64,000 nt of DNA, taken from NCBI GenBank assembly GCA_029891385.1, contig CM057235.1, positions 19,895,120 to 19,959,119 of the forward strand, written 5' to 3'. This document shows positions 43,599-54,100 of this stretch, piece after piece. The notes beneath the pieces were generated by a model, which saw only the letters and a list, made by a program, of their open reading frames with translations, was not told where the DNA came from and searched no databases. A program made the translations under genes and the position numbers. Each line of letters begins with the position of its first letter. Within the stretch, counting starts at the first letter, position 1. The stretch comes from Erythroxylum novogranatense (lineage: Eukaryota > Streptophyta > Magnoliopsida > Malpighiales > Erythroxylaceae).

Positions 43599-44628
43599 TG
43601 TTGGACCAATGGTGGTTGACAAATTAAATTCCTTTATGTTTTGATAATAATAAAATATATATAATTAATTAAGGAATTATTTCAGGTAATTTGGATTCAA
43701 ATACATCAAGACTACATCAATCTTGAATTGGCAAGACATAAATCAAGGTAAAATCAAAAAGGAAATAATCTTCATTATGTTAGAGACATTAATAATGAAG
43801 ATTATAGAAGATTTGATTGGATATAACCGTTGAAGCCAACATAAGTCGACTAGTACATCATAAGTTGACTTATATATCAAGATCTGTCAGGTTGAGAACA
43901 TCACAAGTCGACTAATAGACTATAAGTCTACTTATCGAAGTATACAAGTTGACTTACACTGCATAAGTCGACTTATAGCAGAGCGGAGATAAAGTTTTAC
44001 AAAAAATCGTTGTTACAAGTCGACTTACACACCACGACAAGTCGACTTATGAGTACAGCGAACTGATTCTGACAAAGTCAATTAGTCACAAATGGAAAGG
44101 AGAATATTAAGGAACGGTACAACGTCTATTTTCTTCTAAATATAAGAGTGGATGATTAAGGGAGAAAGAAACTGAAATTCCATAAGCAAAAGACTCCTTT
44201 ATTGCTCCAAATTTGTTCACTATTGCTCTTAGCTCATTTTCATATCTGTATTGAGCACTGTTCTTTCTTTATCTCGTTATCTTTGTGAGTTGAGTGATTA
44301 TTGAAAAGTCACTTGTGAGGTAGGATTTGTGCCGGAAAACAAATCGGTTGTAAAGGTAACTTGAGCCGGAAATCAAGTGGTATTGTAAGAGTTCACACTA
44401 AACTACAAAGTGTGCAATATAGTGGTTTGCAAAATTCTAAGTGGGAGCTTAGGTAGAGGACGTAGGTTTTAGCACCGAACCTCTATAAAAACAGTGTTTG
44501 CTCTTCTTCTCTACTGTTTACATTTAAATTTGTTTAAATTATTTTTGTGTGAATTAACTTCTGATTTTATTGTAGAATTTTATAAAAAGCTTTAAAGATC
44601 TATTCAACCCCCTTCTAAATCGTTCACA
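43599..44628 (+). mobile_element. E4 5' LTR (1030 bp)
   Basis: Runs TGTTGGACCAATGG to TCGTTCACA. It holds seven or eight AAGTCGACTT-type palindromes (43842-44055) and probable promoter and leader sequence after them. Against the 3' LTR it lacks about 30 bp near 44118 and has one more palindrome. Confidence 0.92.
43842..44055. repeat. AAGTCGACTT palindrome array in E4 5' LTR
   Basis: Words include ATAAGTCGACTAGT, ACAAGTCGACTTAC and CGACAAGTCGACTTATG, spaced roughly 20-45 bp. Some have TpG in place of the central CpG (AAGTTGACTT). The 3' LTR counterpart spans 51989-52185. Confidence 0.9.
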
Positions 44629-44630
44629 AT

Positions 44631-44641
44631 TGGTATGAGAG
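44631..44641 (+). other. Primer-binding site of E4 (variant)
   Basis: TGGTATGAGAG, two bases after the LTR. The initiator tRNA-Met complement is TGGTATCAGAGC, so one base (C to G) differs inside the core. Confidence 0.65.
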
Positions 44642-44656
44642 GAGAAGTATCCAGGG

Positions 44657-45664
44657 ATGGCACACAACAATCTAACGGAAGAAGGTCACACTAATAATCG
44701 CCCTCTGTTGTTTAATGGCTCTAACTACTCTTCTTGAAAAAATCCTATGAAGTATCATATTATAAGCGAGGGAGTAGAATATTGGAAGATCATCATCTTT
44801 GGTCCACAAGCACCGTTGAAAGAAAATGGTGAGTTAAAAACGAAGCTAGAATACGACGACAATGATTGGAAGCAAGCCTACATCAACGCGAAAGCTATGA
44901 AACTGATATATTGTGCTCTCACGGTTGAGGAAAGAAATCGAGTAAACTCCTGTACCAGCGCTAAAGAAATGTGGGAAAGACTTCGCATCACTCATGAAGG
45001 AACTAATCAAGTTCGGGAAACAAAGATCAACATGCTTCTCCATGACTATGAAATGTTTGTCATGAAGGAAGCTGAGTCTATTTCTACTATGCTTGATCGT
45101 TTTGTAGAAATCATAAATAGATTAGGCAACCTTGGAAAGCATATGACGGATAGCGAGAAGGTGAAGAAGATTCTTCGTTCACTACCGAAAGAATGGGACT
45201 CACAAGTCACTGCTATTATGGAGTCCAAGGATCTCAATCATTTGGAATTCAACGCCTTGGTGGGATCACTCATCAACTATGAGATCATTCTCAAATCAAG
45301 AGGAGGTAGAGGTAAGTAACAAAAGTCAATTGCTTTAAAAGCTAATGCTTCTTCTCTTGATGAAAGTGATGAAGAAATAGATGAAGAAGAGGAAGACGAA
45401 GAAATAGCAATGTATGCCAGAAATTTGAGAAAGTTCAAAGGACTACTCAAAAATAAGAGAAAAAATTAAATGGTGGTAGAAATGGAGAAAGAAAGAAGTT
45501 TGCCATGGAAAGAAGATCAAAGGGGGATGATGAAAAGAAGAGCAATGAAGAATGTTGAAAATGTGGAAAAAGGGGACATCATGCTAGAGAATGCAAAAGC
45601 TCATCTTCCACGTCAAATTTTCAGAAAAGTGACAAATATGACAAAGGGAAAAAGAAAGCTAGCC
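44657..45664 (+). pseudogene. E4 gag, N-terminal and zinc-knuckle part
   Basis: ATG at 44657 (MAHNNLTEEGHTNNRPLLFN) then a TGA at 44735-44737 at a place where copia gags have Trp (NGSNYSSWK). The frame then runs to 45319 through CALTVEERNRVNSC, AKEMWERLRITHEGTNQVRE, MLLHDYEMF, ILRSLPKEWDSQVTAI and LVGSLINYE: a standard copia capsid (UBN2-like). After TAA at 45317-45319 the same frame continues DESDEEIDEEEEDEEIAMYA, then a frame shift leads to a zinc knuckle KCGKRGHHAREC (45556-45594), where a second Trp-type codon is TGA. In an active copy this would be the structural polyprotein. Confidence 0.8.
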
Positions 45665-45729
45665 TAGTAGCTACTTGGAGTGATGATGAGGAAGCATACA
45701 AAAGCAATGATGAAAACAACTTAGCTCTT

Positions 45730-46215
45730 ATGGCTAATAGCTCCTCAACAAGTGATGACGAAGATGAGGTAACTTTCTTTGATCAAGATCTTAGAGATTC
45801 TTTTAATGCCTTACAAATTGATTTTGAAGAAGCTATTGAAATTAACAAGAAATTGAAAAAGAAAATAAGGGAATTAGTTGCTGAAAATAGTGCTTTACAT
45901 GAGACTATTGATGATTTAGATTGTCCTAAGGAAGATCATTCTGCATGCCTTGTTGAAAAGGAAAATCTTATTTGTGAGCTTGATAGACTTAGAAAGGAAT
46001 TTTCTTATGTGGTTGGAAAATTTGCGAATGGAAACGAAAAGTTTGAAAAATTGTTATCTTTGCAAAAATATTCTATTTCTAAACATGGATTAGGATATGA
46101 TCCCTTTAATAGAGATTGTTCCTTGATTTCAAAATTCACTAAGGATGGAAAAGTTGCTCAATGTGCTAGATGCTTGAAAGATGGTCATATAGAACTTGTA
46201 TGCAAAAAGTATTAG
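45730..46215 (+). CDS. E4 gag C-terminal extension with second zinc knuckle
   Basis: An open frame of 161 codons (the first Met may be internal). It starts with an acidic Ser-rich stretch (SSSTSDDEDEVTFF), then a long coiled coil (EAIEINKKLKKKIRELVAEN and following, about residues 30-95), and ends with CARCLKDGHIELVC, a CX2CX4HX4C knuckle. Sirevirus gags are long with a coiled coil and more than one knuckle, so I read this as the C-terminal part of gag and not a separate gene. It continues from 45664 after frame changes, and ends at a TAG where pol-leading sequence begins. Confidence 0.6.
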   Translation: MANSSSTSDDEDEVTFFDQDLRDSFNALQIDFEEAIEINKKLKKKIRELVAENSALHETIDDLDCPKEDHSACLVEKENLICELDRLRKEFSYVVGKFANGNEKFEKLLSLQKYSISKHGLGYDPFNRDCSLISKFTKDGKVAQCARCLKDGHIELVCKKY

Positions 46216-46358
46216 GAGATGTGTTAAGGTTAAGAAAATCTGGGTATTAAAAGGCAAAAAACCTCCTAATGTGGTTTATATGGCTAACCAAAATGGACCC
46301 AAAATGACTTGGGTACCTATAAGAAGAAAGGATGCTTCTATTGTAGGTACAAGAAAGG

Positions 46359-49300
46359 GATGAAAAGCCATCAAGCACTTGGTACATTGATAGTGGATGT
46401 TCAAGGCACATGAGTGGAGACAAGAACCTATTTGCAGAAATTAAACCAAAGAATCAAGGTTATGCCACTTTTGGAGACAACAACAAAGGTAAAGTCATTG
46501 GTATTGGTAAAGTGGGTAAGGAACCTTTGCCTACCATTGACAATGTTTTGCTTGTTGATGATTTGAAACATAATTTGTTAAGTGTCTCTCAACTATGTGA
46601 TATGAATTTTAATGTAGTTTTTGAATCATCACATTGCATGGTTAAGAAGGATGGTCATGTTGCTTTCATTGGTTTGAGACATGGAAATACATACATTGTC
46701 GATCTACATGATGATAGTTATTTTAATGAAAAGTGTTTGGTGACATTAGAAGAAAATGCATTTTTATGGCATAGAAAATTAGGACATGCTCCTTTGCCTT
46801 TGATTTCTAAGCTTTCAAAAAATGACATTGTGAGAGGTTTGCCTAAGATAAAATTTGTTAAAGATCACTTGTGTGAATCTTGTTTAAAAGGCAAACATGT
46901 TAGAGAATCTTTCAAACCAAAGAAAGAAATTTGCACATCTAGAATTCTTAAACTTGTTCATATGGATTTGATTGGACCATCTAGATATGCTAGTGTTAGT
47001 GGTAAATTGTATGTCCTTGTTATTGTGGATGATTTTTCTAGATTTACTTGGGTGAGATTTCTTGCGAATAAAAGTGATGCTTTTAACGAATTCACTAAGT
47101 GGTGTAGGTTGGTTCAAAATGAGAAGAATTTGACAATTGTTGCTATTAGAACCGATCATGGAGGTGAATTTGAGTGTGAACCATTTGAAAAACTTTGCGA
47201 CAAATATGGAATGGAGCACAATTTCTCAACACCAAGAACACCACAATAAAATGGTGTAGTAGAAAGGAAGAATCGCTCTCTTGAAGAAATGAGTAGAACT
47301 ATGTTAAATGAGTACAATCTTCCTAAATCATTTTGGGTGGAAGCAATCAATACCGCGTGCTATGTCATCAATAGGGTGCATTTACGAAGAGACAAAAATA
47401 AGACACCATACGAGCTTTAGAAAGGTAAGAAACCCAATATCTCTTATTTTCATCCTTTTGGTTGTAAAGTTTTTATTCATAATAATGGAAAGAACAATTT
47501 AGGAAAATTTGATTCAAAATCTAATGTTGGTGTATTTATTAGTTATTCTCAAACTAGTAAGGCTTTTAGAGTGTATAATAATAGGACTAAGTGTGTTGAA
47601 GAAAATATTCATGTTAAATTCGATGATATGATTTCACCCCCGAGAAAGGTTTGTTTTGATGATGATGCAGGAAATTCAAGAAATAGAGTTGAAGAAATTG
47701 AATCCAAGATTGAGGAATTGAAGTTAGATGAAGAAAATCAAGTACCCAATATTAAAACATGGGCAAAAGCAAAGAACCATCCTATGGAGCAAGTAATTGG
47801 TGATTTGAATGATGGTTTAAGAACCAGGAGAAATGTCTATGAGAATATGAGCAATTCAGCCTTCATCTCATTAGTAGAACCCAAGAATATAAAAGAAGCT
47901 CTTGAAGATGAGAATTGGCTACTAGCTATGCAAGAAGAGCTTAATCAATTCAAGAGGAATAATGTATGGGATTTGGTAGCTCCACCAAAGGACAAGACTA
48001 TTATTGGAGTCAAGTGGGTAAATCGGATAAAATATGATGAGAATGGTGAAGCGATTAAGAATAAATCAAGGTTAGTAGCTCAAGGATTTTATCAAGAAGA
48101 AGGACTTGATTATAATGAGACATATGCTCCTGTAGCTCGATTGGAAGCAATTAGACTATTATGTGCTTTTGTGTCACATAAAAGGATAAAATTAAATCAA
48201 ATGGACGTTAAGAGTGCATTTCTCAATGGATACATTCAAGAGAAAGTTTATATCAAACAACCACCGGGATTTGAAGATCATGAACATCCAGATTATGTCT
48301 ACAAACTTAAGAAGACACTCTATGGGTTAAAGCAAGCACCTAGAGCCTGGTATGAAAGGTTAAGTACTTTTCTAACTCAACATGGGTATGTTCGTGGTAA
48401 GATTGATAATACTTTGTTCATTAAACATGTTGATGAAGATGTGCTTATTTGTCAAATATATGTTGATGATATTGTGTTTGGTGCCACTAATGAATTTTTG
48501 TGCAAAGAATTTAGTGATTTAATGCAAAGTGAATTTGAAATGAGCATGATGGGGGAACTCAAGTTCTTTCTTAGATTGCAAATCAAACAACTCAAAAATG
48601 GCATCTTTATTCACCTATCTAAGTATACGAAGGAGCTTCTAAAGAAGTTCAAAGTGGAAGGATGCAAAGTGGCAGCAACACCAATGGCAACAAATGTGGT
48701 CTTGGAGAAATATGAATATGAAGAAGATGTCGATCAAAAACTCTATAGAGGTATGATCGGCTCTCTCTTGTATTTAACTGCTTTTAGACCTGATATTATG
48801 TTTGCCACATGTCTTTATGCTAGATTTCAATCTTGTCCTAGAATCTCTCATTTGAGTGCTTATAAAAGAATTTTTAGATATTTGAGTAGAACTATTAATC
48901 ATGGTCTATGGTATCCTAGTTGTGAATCATTTGACTTATATGCTTTTAGTGATGCTGATCATGGTGGCTGTAGGATCGATAGAAAAAGCACTAGTGGCTT
49001 GTGTCATTTCTTAGGATCATCGTTGATATCTTGGGCTAGTAAAAAGCAAGGTAGTGTAGCTATTTCTACTGCTAAATCTGAATATGTAGCAGCTGGGAGT
49101 GCATGTGCCCAAGTTCTTTGGATTAAACATCAATTACTTGACTATGGTATAGTGGTTAAAAATATTCCTATTTATTGTGATAATACCAGTGCAATTTGTT
49201 TGAGTAAAAATCCAATTCTACATAGTAGAATAAAGCATATAGAAATTAGACATCATTTTATTCGTGATCATTGTTTAAAAGGCGACATTTTCTTGAAGCA

Positions 49301-49412
49301 TGTATCATCTAGTGACCAATTAGCTGATATTTTCACTAAACCTCTTAAGGAAGATGTGTTTGTGAATATTAAATTGAAACTAGGCATATGTGATTTAAAT
49401 TCCTTTAGTTGA
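46359..49412 (+). pseudogene. E4 pol: protease-integrase-RT-RNase H, two stops
   Basis: One frame throughout. Protease WYIDSGCSRHMSG (46381-); GAG-pre-integrase HRKLGH..CESCLKGKH (HHCC finger, about 46770-46895); integrase core with D in VHMDLIG, D in RTDHGGEF and E in NGVVERKN; RT with GVKWVNRIKYDENGE, KSRLVAQGF, DVKSAFLNG and the active site YVDDI (about 48460); RNase H with SDADHGG, STAKSEYVA and CDNTSA. The frame is broken only at TAA 47247-47249 (CAA expected) and TAG 47418-47420 (TGG expected), each one transition away. The last 613 codons (47571-49412) are open. It makes the enzymes for copying and inserting the element. Upstream joining to gag needs a frame change near 46350. Confidence 0.9.
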
Positions 49413-49554
49413 ATTAGTTTTTGGCTACATTCATTAATATATCAAATGGTCAAAATATGAGGCAAATGTGCAATTACATCTGAAGGTTCCATCATCATGA
49501 TTTACACTTGGGCTAAAATATGACTGATTTGGAGTTTTGGCACATTCTAGTCGA

Positions 49555-49735
49555 CTAATTGGTGTCTAAGTCGACTAATTGGTAACAAGTCGACTTGTGT
49601 GGGTAAATAAGTCGACCTATGATATACACAACACTATGGAAATGAAGAAATTTCAGGATAAGTCGACTTATAAAGATCGACAAGTCGATTTATGAAGGTC
49701 GATAAGTCGACTTATGGAGGTAAACAAGTCGACTT
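49555..49735. repeat. AAGTCGACTT palindrome array before the env-position ORF
   Basis: Eight versions in 180 bp, for example CTAAGTCGACTAATT, ACAAGTCGACTTGT, GATAAGTCGACTTAT, AACAAGTCGACTTAT. The spacing is similar to the LTR array. It ends about 260 bp before the ATG at 49994, with a pyrimidine-rich leader between. Confidence 0.9.
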
Positions 49736-49993
49736 ATATTTACACGGGTTCTTTAAAAACTTTTCTCCCTTTCATTCTCCGAAAACCTATTCTCTCTAAC
49801 CTCTGAAATTTCTCTTCTCCAAGTCGAATTATTCCTTCCAATCTCTTCAAATCTTCTTTACCCATCATCCATCGACCTCCATTATCACAAAACCCATTCA
49901 TTATCTCTTCACATCAAGCTCCTTTTTCGAAAACCCCTTTCTCATACCTACAAACCCTAACTTTCGTTTTTCCTCAAAATCTCTCAAAAACTC

Positions 49994-51289
49994 ATGGCTC
50001 CACGCAAATCGAAAGTGAAAGACAAAAAACCCACTCCACCACAAGGTCCCCGTGTTCACTATGGACTACGAGTTCGTGGGTCTTCTTCGAGGGGAGATGC
50101 TGCTAGAGAGGATGACATGATTGAACCTTGGTTTGTCTCAGGGGAAGCACAAACTTTGTACTACAAGGTACTAAAAAAATGAAGTGTTAATTCCTTCAAT
50201 GAGATTTGATTGGACTGAGTTAGACAACAGTGAATTTACGGATGTGTTCTCTGAAATTACTAATCTTGGGTTGCGAGATTTTTTGGGTTATCAGGATGAG
50301 ATTTATGAAGATGTGGCTAGGGAGTTTTATGCAAATCTCAGTGTGATTAGTAGCAATATTACTAATGGAGTTAATCTGAAATCCAAAATTAACGAAAAGG
50401 AAATTTTTCTGTGTGAAGCAAATATTTGTACCTTATTTCGTTTACCTAGAGGCGGAATCAGGCCTAGAGCTTCATTCATAGATTTTGATATTTTGAGAAA
50501 TGAGGATGGCGATACCGATGAGGAAGCCGACGAAAATTTCGGCTATACTGAAGAGAAAGGTGTTGAACTGCTTAGTCGGTTATGTTCTGATCATACCCCT
50601 CCGTTTGAAGCAATGGACTTGCCTTTAAATTATCGGTTGCTACATTATGCTATCAATAGGGTTGTTTATCCGAAAAAGGCAAGTAATAATCAAATCACAT
50701 CATTGGATAAAGAAATATTTTGGCATATGGAAGAAGGGAGGAAGATTAATTATCCGAGTTTGATCATCCAAATGATGCGGAAAAGGCTAGTCTTTTACGT
50801 GGTCAGCTCAAAGGGAAACCAGTCCGGCATAAAGGAATGTCATATGCAGCCTTGATTACTTCTCTCTCTCAGTTACAAAGATGTGATTTGAGTAATTATG
50901 CTCATTATCCGTATCCTCATAGCTGGAGATTTACCCCATATAATTTGAGAAGTATGAAATTGGTAAAAACTGTTGAAAAAGGCCGGGTTTACTCCTATCA
51001 TGTAGAGAAGCTAGGTCTGACCTTGGAGGGTGAGCAAGTGCCTCCACGACAACGTTCTAAGCGGGTAGCTGATCGTCCGAGTAGCTCTCGGCCAAGTAAT
51101 GTGAGAGGGAGTGAGGTCTCTCACGAGGAGCTTAATGACATTCACGATCAATTGGATGACTTAAATGATCGTGTTGATAATATACAGAGTGTGTTTGTTC
51201 AGTTAGCAAAGAAAGTTGATGCACAACACCGTATGCTCAAGAAGATTTTTAATAAGTTAGGTTGTAGGCATGATGATTCTTCATCATGA
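49994..51289 (+). pseudogene. E4 env-position ORF (putative plant transposon domain), two frameshifts
   Basis: Three consecutive open pieces form one protein of about 430 residues: 49994-50182 (basic, MAPRKSKVKDKKPTPPQGPR), 50184-50855 (EFYANL, LCEANICTLFRLPRGGIRP, YRLLHYAINRVVYPKK, ITSLDKEIFWHMEEGRKINY) and 50837-51289 (GMSYAALITSL, then a coiled coil HEELNDIHDQLDDLNDRVDN). The first break is one extra A in a run of seven at about 50175; the second is a one-base loss in the T run near 50757. The middle part resembles the putative plant transposon protein domain (PF20167). I see no convincing signal peptide or membrane segment, so calling it an envelope rests on position only. Confidence 0.7.
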
Positions 51290-51746
51290 TGTATATTGCC
51301 TTTCGCCTCGACCAACATTTCTTCTTATGTTTTTCAAGTGGGTGTGGTGCTTCTTATGACTTCTGATATTTGTATTAATTGTTGGATTGTTATGTTATGT
51401 AATGACTTTGCATTTTCTTTGTGTTTGCTTATGAACTGCCATTGAGACTATTTTTCATATTGGTTTTTGATTATGACAAAAAGGGGGAGTAACATTGGAA
51501 ATTGATAATTAGTATCCTTTAGTAACAGTCACTTCATTAAGGGGAGTGTGTTACAATGTCTTTGATTTGTGACTATCTTGATTTCAACTTCTGTTTATCC
51601 AATTAATCCTTACAAGGTTATTAAATTCATTGGTTTATTTATTAAGGGGGAGACAAACTAACCATCGAGACAAGGGATTAAAAACCTTGATCAAGTTTCT
51701 TGTTTTCAATTTCTAAATATTTTGTCATTATCAAAAAGGGGGAGAT
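51290..51746 (+). other. E4 3' non-coding region with repeated polypurine tracts
   Basis: Purine runs at about 51478 (AAAAAGGGGGAG), 51537 (AAGGGGAG), 51643 (AAGGGGGAGA) and 51733-51746 (AAAAAGGGGGAGAT). The last abuts the LTR and should prime plus-strand synthesis. The inverted repeat across it is ATTATCAAAA / TTTTGATAAT. Confidence 0.85.
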
Positions 51747-52791
51747 TGTTGGACCAATGGTGGTTGACAAATTAAATTCCTTTATGTTTTGATAATAATA
51801 AAATATATAGAATTAGTTAAGGAATTATTTCAGGTAATTTGGATTCAAATACATCAAGACTACATCAATCTTGAATTGGCAAGACATAAATCAAGGTGAA
51901 ATCAAGAAGGAAATAATCTTCATCATGTTAGAGACATTAATAATGAAGATTATAGAAGATTTGATTGGATATAACCGTTGAAGCCAACATAAGTCGACTA
52001 GTATATCATAAGTCGACTTATATATCAAGATCTGTCAGGTTGAGAACATCATAAGTCGACTAATGGACTATAAGTCGACTTATCGAAGTATACAAGTCGA
52101 CTTATAGAAGAGCGGAGATAAAGTTTTACAAAAAATAGTTGTTACAAGTCGACTTACACACCACGACAAGTCGACTTATGACTACGGCGAACTGATTCTG
52201 ACAAAGTCAATTAGTCACAAATGGAAAGGAGAATATTAAGGAACGGTCATAACAATCATGCAATAGCTAGAATGGGTTCCAACGTCTATTTTCTTCTAAA
52301 TATAAGAGTGGATGATCAAGAGAGAAAGAAACTGAAGTTCCATAAGCAAAAGACTCCTTTATTGCTCCAAATTTGCTCACTATTGCTCTTAGCTCATTTT
52401 CATATCTGTATTGAGCACTGTTCTTTCTTTATCTCATTATCTTTGTGAGTTGAGTGATTATTGAAAAGTCACTTGTGAGGTAGGATTTGTGCCGGAAAAC
52501 AAATCGGTTGTAAAGGTAACTTGAGCCGGAAATCAAGTGATATTGTAAGAGTTCACACTAAACTACAAAGTGTGCAATAAAGTGGTTTGCAAAATCCTAA
52601 GTGGGAGCTTAGGTAGAGGACGTAGGTCTTAGCACCGAACCTCTATAAAAATAGTGTTTGCTCTTCTTCCCTACTCTTTACATTTAAATTTGTTTAAATT
52701 GTTTTTGTGTGAATTAACTTCTGATTTTATTGTAGAATTTTACAAAAAGCTTTAAAGATCGATTCAACCCCCCCTTTCTAGATCTTTTACA
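51747..52791 (+). mobile_element. E4 3' LTR (1045 bp)
   Basis: TGTTGGACCAATGG to GATCTTTTACA. Its palindrome array (51989-52185) is less mutated than that of the 5' LTR. An extra segment CATAACAATCATGCAATAGC.. at 52247-52278 is not in the 5' LTR. Confidence 0.92.
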
Positions 52792-52796
52792 CTAAC

Positions 52797-54100
52797 AAAC
52801 TCATATAAATGGTTATATAGATTTTAGACATTTTAATTTTAATATCAACATGCGTTTGAAGTTATCATCATATTTTTTATCATGATCTAGATACATGTCC
52901 ATATTCTAACCCATGTCAATCTTTGTCATAAAATGTTTGAGATACATGCCCATGCAAAAACACTACATGCCAATGTTACAACCCAATACACCTGTGTTCA
53001 TTAAAAATTAACCCTAATTTGTTTAACATGGGGAAGTTATATAGTTGTGTTGTACTGTGTTAAGTAAACTCTTCTTTAAATCGTACTTTGTCACCCAAAA
53101 TCCCTTTTTTTTACTTTCTCTCTCATTTTTCTCCTCTAGACGATGCTCATCCACTCCTTCCTTATGTGAAAACCATCCTCTAACCTATTTCTCTATAAAT
53201 TTCATCAATTTAAGGTGTTTTTTTTAAATGTTTTTCTAATGAATAATGATTTAACTATAGATAAAACTAAATCAACATTACAATGAGTTCTAGGCTATCC
53301 GCCTACTCTCACATAGAGAGATACTTTTATTTTACAAAGCTATGAAAATAACTAAAAGGAAAAAAGACATAAGCCTTTGCGAAATTGCTAAGTTGAACTA
53401 TAAGTGCCAAGTTCTCTTCATGTCTATAGAAATGGAATGCTGCACATTTTTGGCACTCTAATAAGGTTAACAATTCTATCTGCAATTTGGTGTGTTTATG
53501 TTTTATTTCAATTTTCTTTGGTTGTTGAATCATTTTGGGGAAATAGGAGCAAGAATCCATGTTTTTGGTGTTGTGGAGTTTTTTAGGATTACCCATGTGA
53601 TTGGAAAGGTTTTAAGGGCATAATTGATATTCTTAGGCTATTTTGCATATTGAATTTGAATTTTCTAGTGAATTTTTAGCTATTTTGGATTTATTCTTCT
53701 AATTTAGATCCCTTACTGCTATTAATTGATATTTTTATGAATTCATATGTGTAATTATTTATGTTTTACATGCTTTATAGTTTTATTATACTTTTATGTT
53801 GTTTAATTACGTAATACTTAGGTAATTTTATTTTGTTAGGGTTTGGTTGATTTAATTAAGGTGATTAGTTATAATAATTGCAAGTTTTTAATTAATTGAG
53901 ATCGTGTAGTGTTATTTGTTTGTTTTAGATTGTTAATGACATTATATTCTGAAATTTATAGATTAATTTAATTTAATTTTGCTTTTGTTATTAATCCATA
54001 ACAAATTGATTGTGGTATTATAATTTGGTGTTTGTTTGTCATGGTTTAATTAACGATATTATTTCCTCTATTTTAGCAAATTATATTTATTTTCATATTT
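52797..54100 (+). other. E5 sequence downstream of E4, no clear gene
   Basis: AT-rich, with phrases like ATACATGCCCATG and ACACCTGTGTTC that also occur at 43380-43520, left of E4; this supports both sides belonging to the same host element. Confidence 0.4.

Larger units (their letters stand above)
43599..52791 (+). mobile_element. E4: Sirevirus-type Ty1/copia element, nearly complete
   Basis: 9193 bp with LTRs of 1030 and 1045 bp, TSD CTAAC, an initiator-Met-like primer site, gag, pol (protease-integrase-RT-RNase H), an env-position ORF, and several purine tracts before the 3' LTR. The terminal purine tract is flanked by an inverted repeat (ATTATCAAAA at 51727 and TTTTGATAAT at 51787). Multiple purine tracts, that inverted repeat, and repeated palindromes in the LTR and before env are the known hallmarks of Sireviruses. 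Damage is light: a few nonsense changes and frameshifts. It lies inside E5. Confidence 0.9.

Noticed and set aside
44846..45237. Minus-strand frames inside E4 gag and pol
   Set aside because: Shadow frames of clear copia coding sequence.
49994..51289. A true viral-type envelope gene
   Set aside because: Position fits, but no signal peptide, membrane segment or cleavage site is visible; described as env-position only.
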